Shown piece after piece: positions 20,614-29,584 of a DNA stretch of 64,000 bases. Numbering within the stretch: the first letter of the stretch is position 1; each line of letters starts with the position of its first letter. The stretch covers positions 2,974,501 to 3,038,500 of the forward strand of contig NZ_CP098023.1 in NCBI RefSeq assembly GCF_030440425.1. The letters run 5' to 3'. The notes beneath the pieces are model-generated. The model ran no database searches and was not told the DNA's origin. It was given only the letters and a program-made list of their open reading frames with translations. Made by a program: the position numbers and the translations under genes. This DNA comes from Microbulbifer sp. MI-G (GTDB taxonomy: Bacteria; Pseudomonadota; Gammaproteobacteria; Pseudomonadales; Cellvibrionaceae).

Positions 20614-20640
20614 GACTATTCTCCTAACTCTTGCACACGC

Positions 20641-21861
20641 TTAGTGAGCGGCCCATTCAATCGTATTCAGGTCTACACCATCTTTGTACATATCCCATAA
20701 AGGGGACAGTTCACGCAGTTTCTCTACGGCCTTGCGCACCTCGGCGACAGCAGTATCCACGTCCTGCTGGCTGGTAAACCGGCCGAAGCTGAAACGCAGT
20801 GAGCTGTGCGCCATTTCATCATTGACACCCAGTGCCCTCAGTACATAGCTGGGCTCCAGGCTGGCGGAGGTACAGGCGGAACCGGAGGAAATCGCCAGGT
20901 CGCGCAGGGACATGATCAGGCTTTCCCCTTCCACAAACGCAAAACTGACATTCAGGTTGCCCGGCACACGCTGTACGGGGGAGCCGTTGATGTGGACTTC
21001 TTCCATATCCTTGATCTGATCCCAGAATCGGTTGCGCAGGGCCGTTAGGCGCGCACTCTCTTGCGCCATTTCCGCCCTGGCGATACGAAAAGCTTCTCCC
21101 ATCCCGACAATCTGGTGTGTGGGCAGGGTACCGGAGCGCATACCGCGCTCGTGGCCGCCGCCGTGTATCTGCGCTTCCAGACGCACACGGGGTTTGCGAC
21201 GCACATACAGGGCGCCAATCCCCTTGGGGCCATAGATCTTGTGGGCGGAGAAAGACATCAGGTCGACCTTCATTTCCTGCAGGTCGATGGGCAACTTGCC
21301 GGCACTCTGCGCAGCATCCACATGAAAAATTACCTTGCGCGAGCGGCACAACTCACCAATCGCAGTAATATCGTTGATCACACCAATCTCGTTATTGACG
21401 TGCATCAGGCTCACCAGAATAGTGTCCTCACGCAGCGTTTTTGCTACCTGCTCCGGGTCGACGATGCCGTCCTCGCGCGGATTCAGGTAGGTCACCTCAA
21501 AGCCTTCACGCTCCAGCTGGCGACAGGTATCCAATACCGCCTTGTGCTCGATCTTTGAGGTGATAATGTGTCTGCCACGACCCTGGTAGAAATGCGCTGC
21601 GCCTTTAATGGCCAGGTTGTCGGACTCTGTGGCGCCGCTGGTCCAGACGATCTCGCGCGGATCCGCGTTGATCAGCTCCGCCACCTGGCGGCGGGCATCT
21701 TCCACCGCTTCCTCCGCCTTCCAGCCGAAGAGGTGGGAACGGGAAGCCGGGTTCCCGAAGTTGCCTTCCATCGTCAGCTGCTGTGCCATTTTAGCGGCGA
21801 CGCGGGGGTCCACCGGACAGGTCGCTGCATAATCCAGATAGATGGGAAGCTTCATAGTCAT
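20641..21861 (-). CDS. iscS: Cysteine desulfurase IscS
   Basis: A 406-residue PLP enzyme that takes sulfur from cysteine and passes it as a persulfide to IscU and to tRNA thiolation partners. It shows the PLP Lys in [10 protein letters not shown] and the mobile-loop catalytic Cys in [14 protein letters not shown]. Start at ATG 21861 ([14 protein letters not shown]) after GGAAA; the next ATG at 21855 is the E. coli-like start. The frame is open further upstream, but that part overlaps iscR in another frame and is not protein-like. Confidence 0.98.
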   Translation of the reverse strand: MTMKLPIYLDYAATCPVDPRVAAKMAQQLTMEGNFGNPASRSHLFGWKAEEAVEDARRQVAELINADPREIVWTSGATESDNLAIKGAAHFYQGRGRHIITSKIEHKAVLDTCRQLEREGFEVTYLNPREDGIVDPEQVAKTLREDTILVSLMHVNNEIGVINDITAIGELCRSRKVIFHVDAAQSAGKLPIDLQEMKVDLMSFSAHKIYGPKGIGALYVRRKPRVRLEAQIHGGGHERGMRSGTLPTHQIVGMGEAFRIARAEMAQESARLTALRNRFWDQIKDMEEVHINGSPVQRVPGNLNVSFAFVEGESLIMSLRDLAISSGSACTSASLEPSYVLRALGVNDEMAHSSLRFSFGRFTSQQDVDTAVAEVRKAVEKLRELSPLWDMYKDGVDLNTIEWAAH

Positions 21862-21914
21862 ACTGTTTCCGCTCAATAAATCTCTCATATCCCGACCCGG
21901 CTCCAACCGGGCAC

Positions 21915-22391
21915 TTACAGCCCGCCGACTACGGCGATGCGCTCTTCCGGTACTTCGCGCATATCCTGGCGGCGCGCCACTTCCTGCACCTCTGCACGAG
22001 AGACCAGATCCGCGAGGCTGATGCCGCTCAGGAAGCCGTGAATCTGCTCGCTTAAATCGGACCAGAGGTAATGGGTCAGGCACTGCTCGCCATTGGCGCA
22101 GTCCGCATTGCCGCCACAACTGGTAGCGTCTACGGATTCATTCACAGCATCGATAATCTGTGCCACAAAAATCTCTTCACCGCCACGGGCCAGGCGGTAA
22201 CCGCCACCGGGTCCACGTACACTGGAGACCAGCCCGGATTGACGCAGGCGGGAAAACAACTGTTCCAGATAAGAGAGGGAAATACCCTGGCGCTTGGAAA
22301 TATCCGCCAGACTGATCGGTCCGCGCTCGGCGTGCAAGGCCAGATCCAGCATGGCGGTGACCGCGTAGCGGCCTTTGGTGGTCAAACGCAT
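21915..22391 (-). CDS. iscR: Fe-S cluster-sensing Rrf2-family regulator IscR
   Basis: A 158-residue Rrf2-type winged helix regulator. With a [2Fe-2S] cluster it represses the isc operon. The N-terminal DNA-binding domain starts [15 protein letters not shown]. The cluster ligands Cys92, Cys98, Cys104 and His107 are at exactly the E. coli numbers. I start at ATG 22391 on family grounds; the open frame to 22451 is promoter DNA. Two abutting IscR-like sites lie just upstream, which predicts autoregulation. Confidence 0.98.
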   Translation of the reverse strand: MRLTTKGRYAVTAMLDLALHAERGPISLADISKRQGISLSYLEQLFSRLRQSGLVSSVRGPGGGYRLARGGEEIFVAQIIDAVNESVDATSCGGNADCANGEQCLTHYLWSDLSEQIHGFLSGISLADLVSRAEVQEVARRQDMREVPEERIAVVGGL

Positions 22392-22435
22392 ATCAGCTCC
22401 CAACTGAGGTGCAGTTCTTTGCCAATCGGGGCGAG

Positions 22436-22464
22436 AGTATGTAATAACCAAGTGCCCTGGTCAA
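22436..22464 (-). promoter_or_regulatory. Promoter of the isc operon
   Basis: On the minus strand TTGACC (22459-22464) and CATACT (22436-22441) are separated by exactly 17 bp, a good sigma-70 arrangement 45 bp before the iscR start. The -35 lies inside the proximal IscR-like site, as expected for repression by blocking RNA polymerase. Confidence 0.75.
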
Positions 22465-22468
22465 GTAT
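22444..22468 (-). promoter_or_regulatory. IscR type-1-like operator, promoter-proximal
   Basis: This 25-bp stretch fits the published type-1 IscR consensus (ATASYYGACTRwwwYAGTCRRSTAT) at about 19 of 25 positions, including ATAC.TGAC on the left and the final TAT. It overlaps the -35 element of the isc promoter. The count was made by eye. Confidence 0.7.
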
Positions 22469-22493
22469 ATAACCCCTTGCTCAACTCAGGTAT
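22469..22493 (-). promoter_or_regulatory. IscR type-1-like operator, promoter-distal
   Basis: A second 25-bp match to the type-1 IscR consensus (about 16-17 of 25 positions), starting ATACCTGAG and ending GGTTAT. It abuts the proximal site with no gap, ending 4 bp from the trmJ stop. Confidence 0.55.
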
Positions 22494-22497
22494 TGAC

Positions 22498-23289
22498 CTA
22501 GTCGGGCCGTCCCTTTCCACCGCTGCGGTGGATGTGGTTCTGGATTGCGGTCAACATGCCACGCAGGATGCCCAGTTCCATATCGTCCGGGCGTACGCGG
22601 CTGAATAGTCTACGCAAGCGGGTCATGGTCTGACGGGGGTTATCGGGATCGATAAAACCCAATTCACCCAGGGACTGCTGCAGATGTTCGAAATACAGTG
22701 CCATATCGCTGGCCTTCGCCGGTGGGCGATCCCAGTCCCCGTAACGCAGCGGCTCGCCCTTTTCCGCTTCCAGCGCAGCGATGCGAATCTCATAGGCCAG
22801 CACCTGCACCGCAGTGGCCAGATTCAAAGAGCTATAGTGCGGATTGGCCGGGATATGTACATGGAAATTACAGGCCTGTAGCTCCTCATTGGTCAAACCC
22901 CGGTCCTCGCGACCAAACACGATCGCCACGGGGTGGCTCGCCGCCTCCGCTATCGCGCGCGCGCCGCACTGGCGCGGTGTCAACAGAGGCCAGGGGATGC
23001 GCCGCTCGCGGGCACTGGTGGCGACCACCAGGCCGCAATCCGCTACCGCTTCCTCAAGCGTGTCCACCACCACCGCGCTGTCGAGCATCTCTGCCGCCCC
23101 GGCTGCGCGCCATATGGCGTTGGCTGCCGGAAACTCGCGCGGTGCGACCAGATAGAGCTGCTTCAAGCCCATATTTTTCAGCGCGCGCGCGGCGCCGCCG
23201 ATATTGCCAGGATGTGCGCTGTTAACCAACACTGTGCGCACATTCTCCAGTGTATGGAGCGGTGTTGTGTCTCGGGCGGGCTTGGCCAT
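22498..23289 (-). CDS. trmJ: tRNA (Cm32/Um32) 2'-O-methyltransferase TrmJ
   Basis: A 263-residue SPOUT-class methyltransferase that modifies position 32 of the tRNA anticodon loop. The N-terminal SPOUT domain has VLVNSAHPGNIGGAARALKNM, the trefoil-knot segment VFGREDRGLTNEE and LNLATAVQVLAYE. A C-terminal helical extension is present. Start at ATG 23289. TrmJ upstream of iscR with suhB divergent is a conserved gammaproteobacterial layout. Confidence 0.96.
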   Translation of the reverse strand: MAKPARDTTPLHTLENVRTVLVNSAHPGNIGGAARALKNMGLKQLYLVAPREFPAANAIWRAAGAAEMLDSAVVVDTLEEAVADCGLVVATSARERRIPWPLLTPRQCGARAIAEAASHPVAIVFGREDRGLTNEELQACNFHVHIPANPHYSSLNLATAVQVLAYEIRIAALEAEKGEPLRYGDWDRPPAKASDMALYFEHLQQSLGELGFIDPDNPRQTMTRLRRLFSRVRPDDMELGILRGMLTAIQNHIHRSGGKGRPD

Positions 23290-23423
23290 GATCGAACGTA
23301 TTGACTCGCTGTGATGGGCGCGCGAGTGTAGCAAAAACGAGCGAGAATCCCTACAATCCTGTCCGCTGCGGTCAACCTGCAGCCCGCTTTTTAACTCCTT
23401 CAACCACTCGGTGCAGAATCGTT

Positions 23424-24227
23424 ATGGAACCCATGCTGAATATTGCTCTGCGCGCCGCGCGCAAAGCCGGAGAATTAATCGAACGGGCCTGGGAGCGCGG
23501 TGACCTGGTGCAATTCGAAGAGAAGGCGCGCAACGATTTCGTCACTGAAGTGGACAGGGCCAGTGAGCAGGAGATTATCTATCATCTGCGCAAGGCTTAT
23601 CCCAAGCACAGCATCCGCGCCGAAGAGTGTGGCCTGCAGGAGGGCGCTGAGCCCGATTATGAATGGATCATCGACCCCCTCGACGGCACGACCAACTTTA
23701 TTCATGGTGTACCCCAGTTCGCCGTCTCTATTGCCTGCCGTTACCGCGGTCGCATTGAGCACGCGGTGGTGCTGGACCCTATCAAACGTGAGGAGTTCAC
23801 CGCCAGCCGCGGTCGCGGTGCCGCCCTGAACGGACGTCGCATCCGCGTATCGGCGCGCCAGGGTATGCGCGGTGCGCTGATTGGCACCGGCCTGCCCTTC
23901 AGTGGTCCGGCCCTGGAGAGTATCGACACCTATCTGTCGGCTTTGAAAGAAATTGCCGGGCAGACTGCCGGTATCCGCCGCCCGGGCGCTGCCGCACTGG
24001 ACCTCGCCTACGTGGCCGCCGGCCGCTTCGACGGCTTTTGGGAAATGTATCTGAACACCTGGGATATTGCCGCGGGCTCCCTGCTGGTCAAAGAGGCGGG
24101 TGGCCTGATCAGTGATTTCCGTGGTGGTGAGGATTACCTGGACTCCGGGCATCTGGTCTGCGCCACACCAAAAGTGTTCAAGCCCCTGGTGCAAATCGTA
24201 GGCAGACACTTGGGCGGTGTGCGCTGA
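23424..24227 (+). CDS. suhB: Inositol-1-monophosphatase SuhB
   Basis: A 267-residue Mg-dependent phosphatase of the inositol monophosphatase family; in E. coli SuhB also acts in rRNA antitermination. It shows metal-site motifs EECG, DPLDGTTNFIHG and WDIAAGSLLVKEAGG. ATG 23424 begins MEPMLNIALRAARKAG, matching the family. It is divergent from trmJ with 134 bp between starts. Confidence 0.96.
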   Translation: MEPMLNIALRAARKAGELIERAWERGDLVQFEEKARNDFVTEVDRASEQEIIYHLRKAYPKHSIRAEECGLQEGAEPDYEWIIDPLDGTTNFIHGVPQFAVSIACRYRGRIEHAVVLDPIKREEFTASRGRGAALNGRRIRVSARQGMRGALIGTGLPFSGPALESIDTYLSALKEIAGQTAGIRRPGAAALDLAYVAAGRFDGFWEMYLNTWDIAAGSLLVKEAGGLISDFRGGEDYLDSGHLVCATPKVFKPLVQIVGRHLGGVR

Positions 24228-24316
24228 TCCGCTTCTACCAGGCCGGTGCGGACAATCGCCCGGTTGGCCTCCGGCGGTGCCTTCTCCCCCCTCGGCCCCG
24301 GTGCCGGGACACTTGC

Positions 24317-26398
24317 CTATGCAACTGGCTGCCCCGGTCTCATCAGCCGATTCGCCAGCACCTTGGATAGCTGCACAAAGTCAAACTGCTCTGGCAGGGC
24401 GGGATAGCTCCCCCCGGACAGATCGCCCCCTACCAGCACAAAGCGGGTTGCCCTGGTTGAACTATCCTCTTCCAGAATGCGCACCAGATCGGAAGCGGAC
24501 ATGCCTGGCACCGCATTGTGAAACAACAACACATCGGGATTGAGGGTGCGCGCCATAAAGATAGCTTCAACCCCGTCTGTGGCGATGAGGCATTGGATTT
24601 GCGGAGTTTCCTTCAGCATTTCTTTCAGCCTGCTCGCCGCTTCTGGCCGGTTGTCCACCAGTAATAACCGGCCAGCCGGCAACTGGAGTGGTATCTCCGG
24701 CTGCGCCGGCAGAGACATCAGGGTATCCGGGGCATCGATCATAGGAAATTCGATCCAGAAAACGGACCCCTGCCCCTCCTGACTGTCGAAATCGATCCGC
24801 CCGCCCATGGCCTCTGTCAGTCGCTTGGCGATTGCCAAGCCCACTCCGGTGCCCTCTATATGTCCTTTCTCTTCCCCCAGCCGGTTAAAAGGCTCAAATA
24901 CCTCATCGCGCCGTTCCGGCGAAATGCCTTTACCGGTATCGAGAATACTCAGGCGCAACCAGCCCTCGGCCTGGGGAGCAAAACTGATGATGACCCGTCC
25001 ATTGTCGCGGTTGTACTTCACCGCATTGCCGACCAGGTTCAGCACTACCTGTTTATAGCGCACGGGATCGGCACAGATATAGGCAGACTCCCAGCCCAGT
25101 GGCTCAAAAATCAGGCTGACGCGGCGGGTCTCTGCCAGAGGTTCGAGCAAGCGCTTGCAATCGGCCACCAGCTCCGCGGGGCGTATCGATTCCATCGACG
25201 GCCCGAGTCGCCGACTGTCGATACGGGCCAGTTCCAGCACATCGCCAACCAGGTGCAACAGATGCTGACCGGCGCGACGGATTTCCCCCAGGCGCTGACG
25301 CTGGTCTGAATTGAGGCTCGCATCCAGCTCCACCATTCGGCTGTATCCGAGGATCGCATTGAGCGGTGTGCGCAACTCATGGCTCAAGCTGAATAGAAGA
25401 TCCGAGCGGCGCACATTTTCCGCACGCTGCTGTTGCAGCTCCCGTTCTACCCGGCATAGGGTTTCACGGCTGCCACTCACATCCTGGAGAGTCCCCAACA
25501 CACGCGTCGGCTGACCACAGTTATTCAACTGGACCTTACCGCGGCACCGGACCCAGACAATACTGCCATCAGAGCGCCATAAGCGGAATTCCACATCCAG
25601 AGGAAATCGCCCGCGCACATGCTCAGACATGGCCTGCTCTACCCTGGAGAAATCCTCGGAGAGAATTCTGGCCTTCCACTGTGCTGCAGCCGAGCGGTCA
25701 ATACGCCGAATAGGGCTGGTTTCGTAGCCGAGGATTGCCCAACAGGCATCATCCAGGACCATTTCATCCGCGTTTAAATCCCACTCCCACAAACCGTCAC
25801 CGACCCCGGAAAACGCCTGCAGTGGTTGCGCACCAGACAGACTGTACGGAGTGCGCCGGGATACGATCGCGCTCACGTCGGCACAACAACCAAAGACAAT
25901 TCTTTCCGCACCATCATCCACAGCGACTGTCCGCCCCAAAAAGCGCAACCAGCGCAACTGGCCCGCGTTCTCATAGGCGCGAAAAATGATATCAAAACAG
26001 CCCTCATCACCGGCGGCCCGCTGACACACCGCGCGAACCCGGTCACGCTCCTCAGTGTATACCAGGGGCAACTCTTCTCCCGTCCACAGTTTGTTCAGCG
26101 CCTGCCCCTCGGTCTCGGCAAACAGCAACCAGATTTCCCCTTGAGCGCGCAGGGCTCCGGATTTCGGATGCCACTCCCACAGTCCGTGCTGCGCACCCAG
26201 TAACAGACCCTGCAAATAGGTTGTCTGCCGTGTGAGCTGGTCGCCTTCGAGCAAATGCAGCTCATCCGGCGTGGCTAACAGGAATGGAGGGCGGGGTTGA
26301 TCTGGTACTGGTGACTCTGACACACGGAGCTCGACTTGTTTAATTCGCTTGTTGATAGAATTTAACCACTTATAAACGGCAGCGAAACAATGATCCAT
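24317..26398 (-). CDS. PAS-containing hybrid histidine kinase with degenerate receiver
   Basis: A 693-residue cytosolic sensor kinase. Two PAS-like domains (~60-185, ~195-310, each with GLWEW or GDGLWEW openings) precede a HisKA dimerisation domain with the phospho-acceptor His at about residue 340 (SHELRTPLNAILGYS). The HATPase domain has N (NLVGNAVKYN), G1 (DTGKGIS) and G2 (GTGVGLAI) boxes. The C-terminal receiver-like domain begins RLLLVDNRPEA. Where the phosphorylated Asp should be (normally LLDxxLPGM) it has LLFHNAVPGM, i.e. His at about residue 627, and one of the acidic-pocket residues is Asn. No response regulator or membrane helix is adjacent. The signal is unknown. Confidence 0.9.
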   Translation of the reverse strand: MDHCFAAVYKWLNSINKRIKQVELRVSESPVPDQPRPPFLLATPDELHLLEGDQLTRQTTYLQGLLLGAQHGLWEWHPKSGALRAQGEIWLLFAETEGQALNKLWTGEELPLVYTEERDRVRAVCQRAAGDEGCFDIIFRAYENAGQLRWLRFLGRTVAVDDGAERIVFGCCADVSAIVSRRTPYSLSGAQPLQAFSGVGDGLWEWDLNADEMVLDDACWAILGYETSPIRRIDRSAAAQWKARILSEDFSRVEQAMSEHVRGRFPLDVEFRLWRSDGSIVWVRCRGKVQLNNCGQPTRVLGTLQDVSGSRETLCRVERELQQQRAENVRRSDLLFSLSHELRTPLNAILGYSRMVELDASLNSDQRQRLGEIRRAGQHLLHLVGDVLELARIDSRRLGPSMESIRPAELVADCKRLLEPLAETRRVSLIFEPLGWESAYICADPVRYKQVVLNLVGNAVKYNRDNGRVIISFAPQAEGWLRLSILDTGKGISPERRDEVFEPFNRLGEEKGHIEGTGVGLAIAKRLTEAMGGRIDFDSQEGQGSVFWIEFPMIDAPDTLMSLPAQPEIPLQLPAGRLLLVDNRPEAASRLKEMLKETPQIQCLIATDGVEAIFMARTLNPDVLLFHNAVPGMSASDLVRILEEDSSTRATRFVLVGGDLSGGSYPALPEQFDFVQLSKVLANRLMRPGQPVA

Positions 26399-26731
26399 TT
26401 ATACCGGAAAAATACCTCTATATATTCCAAAAATTTGCCTGAATTTAAAAATGTTATGCTTTAAGTCAAAAAAAAGTAAAAAAGCCCCGCAAAGCGGGGC
26501 TGTAATCAGCGATGATGAGAGAAAGGGAAGTCCCGGTGTGGCAGTTCGCCGCCGCCCCAAGAGGCCTTCCCGGAAGTGGGCCATGTACCCACACGCAAGG
26601 AAATGCAAGCCCTGTGCCATCTTTTCAGGAGACGCACTTGTGGGGGTTTCAGCAAACGAAAGTACCATTGACAATACATAAACCCGCGGGGAGCGCCGGC
26701 CTGATTTGTGACAGTGGGAATGCAGGGGCTA
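26399..26731. other. Intergenic region with several hairpins upstream of a terminator; possible small RNA
   Basis: The part next to the kinase (26399-26482) is AT-rich and may hold the kinase promoter. From 26502 to about 26680 the minus strand can fold into several stems, for example GTGGG/CCCAC and GGGAAG/CTTCCC around a GGC/GCC inner hairpin, and ends directly in a strong terminator. The alternatives are an untranslated 3' end of the ATP-grasp operon, or a separate small RNA. Reading frames here look poorly protein-like and I do not call one. Confidence 0.35.
26474..26501 (-). terminator. Strong intrinsic terminator after the ATP-grasp operon
   Basis: AGCCCCGC and GCGGGGCT form an 8-bp stem with a 3-nt loop (26483-26501). 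On the minus strand it runs directly into TTTTTTACTTTTTTTTT. It ends minus-strand transcription coming from the ATP-grasp ligase operon or from a small RNA. Confidence 0.9.
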
Positions 26732-26992
26732 TCAGCCTCCGATCGCGAACACTTCGACAGTACAAAAGCCATTCCGGACGATGATGTCGGTATACCCTGG
26801 GAGGCGACCCGGCAGGTCACTGAAGACCGATCTGGCCGTCGCTTGAATCATAATGGTGCAGCCCTTTCCGTCGGGCCCGGTGGTAACCAACCGAAAGTTT
26901 CTGAGTGCACTGGAAAACGGTACCACAGCGACTGACCCAATGCAGAATTCCCACAACTCGGTCGTATGCCCGGCAAATACAGCTTCAATCAT
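26732..26992 (-). CDS. Small hypothetical protein overlapping the ATP-grasp ligase gene
   Basis: An 86-residue frame starting with the ATG of an ATGA overlap with the stop of the ATP-grasp ligase gene, which suggests translational coupling. No family is recognised, and there is no signal peptide or clear helix. Its composition is ordinary and includes three Cys. It would be the last gene of the protease-7TM-ligase operon, before the terminator at 26483-26501. The overlap may be chance, so it is uncertain. Confidence 0.4.
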   Translation of the reverse strand: MIEAVFAGHTTELWEFCIGSVAVVPFSSALRNFRLVTTGPDGKGCTIMIQATARSVFSDLPGRLPGYTDIIVRNGFCTVEVFAIGG

Positions 26993-27987
26993 TGGTCAGC
27001 GGCAAATGTACGCATGGAAAAGTTCACCCTTTCACCGACTCGCATGCCGAGCTTTTCCGGGGCCAGACCCTCGATACAGTGCAAATGCCTGCGCAGGCCC
27101 ACGCCATTAGCCACCTGAATTGCCAGACCCGGGCGGGCATTGGCTTCCAGCAAAAGCGGGCCGCGCTCGCGGTCCAGTACAATGTCGCACCCCAGGTAGC
27201 CGAGGCCGGTCATCTCATAGCAGCTTGCTGCGAGGTGCAAGAGGTCACGCCAACCGGGCACTTGGAGTTGGTCGAAAGGAAACTCTGTATCCGGGTGCCG
27301 ATGAATACGCAGGCCTCGCTGCACCGCGTGGCTGCTCTTGCCTGTGGCCAGATCAATGCCCACCCCCACTGCCCCCTGATGCAGATTGGCCTTTCCGTCC
27401 GAGGCATGGGTGGAACAGCGCAACATGGCCATCACCGGAAAACCGCGAAACACAATCACGCGGATATCCGGCACGCCTTCAAAGGAATAGTTCTGGAAAA
27501 TGGGGTCGAAATCCACCAGGGCTTCTATCATCACCCGATCCGGCTTGCCGCCGAGACTGTAAAGCCCACTGTGGATATTGTTGACGTGCCGCAATATATC
27601 CAGCACCTCGATTTCCACACCGGAAGTTTTCCGGTATCTATCGCCATTGCGACCGGCAATAACCAGAATGCCCTTGCCCCCTGATCCTCGTGCCGGCTTG
27701 ACCACAAACTGCCACAGGGGCTCAATCACTGCCATCACCCGCTTGCGGCTGGCTGGCGCTTCAAAGGCCCTGATCAATTCCGGCACGGGAATACCGGCGT
27801 GCCCGGCTGCGCGCTTGGTGTTGAGCTTATCGTCTACAGTAGGAAATTTCCTGCGGTCATTATAGCGCGCAATATAATGAATATTGCGCGCATTCATGCC
27901 GAGAATACCCATATCGCGCAAGGTTATCGGGGAAACCACACCACCGCGGACCTTATTGAAGAGGTGTCTAAAAGTGAATTGACGCAT
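26989..27987 (-). CDS. Alpha-L-glutamate ligase-like ATP-grasp protein (RimK-related)
   Basis: A 332-residue ATP-grasp enzyme of the RimK-related glutamate ligase-like group. ATP-grasp features are VVKPARGSGGKGI (nucleotide loop), the acidic metal site in LEANARPGLAIQ, and DIRVIVFRGFPVMAMLR. Family members join an amino acid, typically Glu, to a carboxyl or amino group of a protein or peptide; the substrate here is not known. A strong Shine-Dalgarno (GAGGAGGG) precedes ATG 27987. It is 10 bp after the transglutaminase/7TM gene and is the third gene of a conserved protease-7TM-ligase cluster. Confidence 0.9.
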   Translation of the reverse strand: MRQFTFRHLFNKVRGGVVSPITLRDMGILGMNARNIHYIARYNDRRKFPTVDDKLNTKRAAGHAGIPVPELIRAFEAPASRKRVMAVIEPLWQFVVKPARGSGGKGILVIAGRNGDRYRKTSGVEIEVLDILRHVNNIHSGLYSLGGKPDRVMIEALVDFDPIFQNYSFEGVPDIRVIVFRGFPVMAMLRCSTHASDGKANLHQGAVGVGIDLATGKSSHAVQRGLRIHRHPDTEFPFDQLQVPGWRDLLHLAASCYEMTGLGYLGCDIVLDRERGPLLLEANARPGLAIQVANGVGLRRHLHCIEGLAPEKLGMRVGERVNFSMRTFAADQ

Positions 27988-27997
27988 GCAACCCTCC

Positions 27998-29530
27998 TCA
28001 CTTGACCAAAGGCCGGAAACGCATCAATTCACTGAACCGGTAGCCGGTGTAGTTCCCCACAACCAGAATCAAAGCCAGGAGTAACAGCAGCAGTTCGGGG
28101 AAATTAAAGGTCCAGTGCTCCACATAGCGGTTGGTCATAACCCACCAGGCCAGAATCGCCACCAGCAAACTGCCACCCGCTTGCACAACCACCTCGTAGG
28201 GACCGTCCTCTTCCCATACGATGGACATGCGTTCAATGGTCCAGGCGAGGATAATCATCGGGAAGAAGGTCACCGTCAACGCCTGCTCAATACCCAGTTT
28301 GTAACTGATAACACTGATAGCAGCCATAATAATCACCACTGTGACTACTACAGCGGCGATCCTCGACACCAATAGCAGGTTGAGTCGGCTGAGATAAAAG
28401 CGCACCCACAACCCCAGGATTAGAATCAGGGTAAAGATCGCAAGGCCCGTCAGCAGTTGGGTTTCAATAAAAGCTATCGCCAGCAGCACCGGCATGAAAG
28501 TACCGGATGTGCGCAGCCCGACAAACACCCGCAGCAGTACCACAACCAAGGCGCCCACCGGTACCAGTAGGATCAATTTGAAGATACTCTGCTGCTCGAT
28601 GGGCAGGCTGTAGATAGAAAAGTCCACCAGGGCTTCCCCATCCCGGCTGGTGCTGCGCATGGAGACATCCCGCGCGGGTACATCGTTGGCAATCACTGAA
28701 AAGGTCACCTGGGAATTGTGTCCGCCCTCCAAGTCCAGCAGGCTTTTACCCCCGCGCTGCCAAATGAAGAAATTCTCCGGTACACCGGGCATGCCAGTGG
28801 TGGGCTCAAAGACAATCCAGCGCTTGCCGTCATTTGCTTCAAGCAAATCCTCAGGTGCCAGGCGCCGGCGATCATCTTCCAGGTAGAGGCCGCGGATTCG
28901 GTGGGCGGGAATATCCGCGGTGGCCAGTATCAACAGGGCCACGTCCACCAGAGAGCTGTCGGCATAATGGCGGAAAATCAGGTTGCGATCCTGGTTGTCC
29001 TTGTTGTTGAGTTCTATCAACAGCTGGGTAGTAAAGGATTCCACATCGGAAGAGTGTTCGCGGGCCTGCTCCACCAGGGCATAAATCGCCAGGCGTACCG
29101 CTTCCTGCTCGCGTGCACCCAGAAACGGCTTCTGCACTTGTGTGCTGAGATCCAGGGGCTGCGCCAAGGGGGCCCCGGGCCTCTGGTAAACATCGAGCTG
29201 GTAAAACAGGGACTGGGAGCCCTCCGCCAAGCGCCGAGACCAGAGAGCCCGGTAGTCGTCGTTTTCCCGGGCGATATAGAAACCGAACCCGGAAGAACTG
29301 AAGGTTTCCCCCAGTATTTCCATATTGCGCTGCTCGCGCGGCAATGTCAGTGCCGCTTTGACCGGACCGCCTTCCGCCACGAAACCCACTTTCGCCTCGA
29401 TAGTCCAGACGGTGCGGTATTCTCCCGGCAACAGTGGAAAACCCAATTCAAAGTGCTTGTAAGCGGTCAGGCCAGCGCCGATCAGCGCGAGCAATACCGC
29501 AATAATATAAACCTGGACCCGCGGCGACAT
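27998..29530 (-). CDS. Inactive transglutaminase fused to a 7TM domain
   Basis: A 510-residue membrane protein. An N-terminal helix (~8-25) anchors a periplasmic part of about 290 residues with a transglutaminase-like fold (RHYADSSLVDVALLILATADIPAHRIRGLY) that lacks a Cys-His-Asp catalytic set. It is followed by about seven transmembrane helices from residue ~325 to the C-terminus. The family always seems to accompany a RimK-like ligase and a retropepsin-like protease, and that is the case here. It likely recognises a peptide or protein in the periplasm; this is inference. Confidence 0.88.
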   Translation of the reverse strand: MSPRVQVYIIAVLLALIGAGLTAYKHFELGFPLLPGEYRTVWTIEAKVGFVAEGGPVKAALTLPREQRNMEILGETFSSSGFGFYIARENDDYRALWSRRLAEGSQSLFYQLDVYQRPGAPLAQPLDLSTQVQKPFLGAREQEAVRLAIYALVEQAREHSSDVESFTTQLLIELNNKDNQDRNLIFRHYADSSLVDVALLILATADIPAHRIRGLYLEDDRRRLAPEDLLEANDGKRWIVFEPTTGMPGVPENFFIWQRGGKSLLDLEGGHNSQVTFSVIANDVPARDVSMRSTSRDGEALVDFSIYSLPIEQQSIFKLILLVPVGALVVVLLRVFVGLRTSGTFMPVLLAIAFIETQLLTGLAIFTLILILGLWVRFYLSRLNLLLVSRIAAVVVTVVIIMAAISVISYKLGIEQALTVTFFPMIILAWTIERMSIVWEEDGPYEVVVQAGGSLLVAILAWWVMTNRYVEHWTFNFPELLLLLLALILVVGNYTGYRFSELMRFRPLVK

Positions 29531-29584
29531 TCGCCATTCCCCATAACTCTATGGCTCCAATCGGAACCTCACTGTCTTAGTGGC

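Noticed and set aside
26506..26820. Minus-strand frame of 104 codons before the terminator at 26483
   Set aside because: Poor start context and a Trp/Arg/Pro-rich low-order composition; a structured RNA or untranslated region seems likelier.
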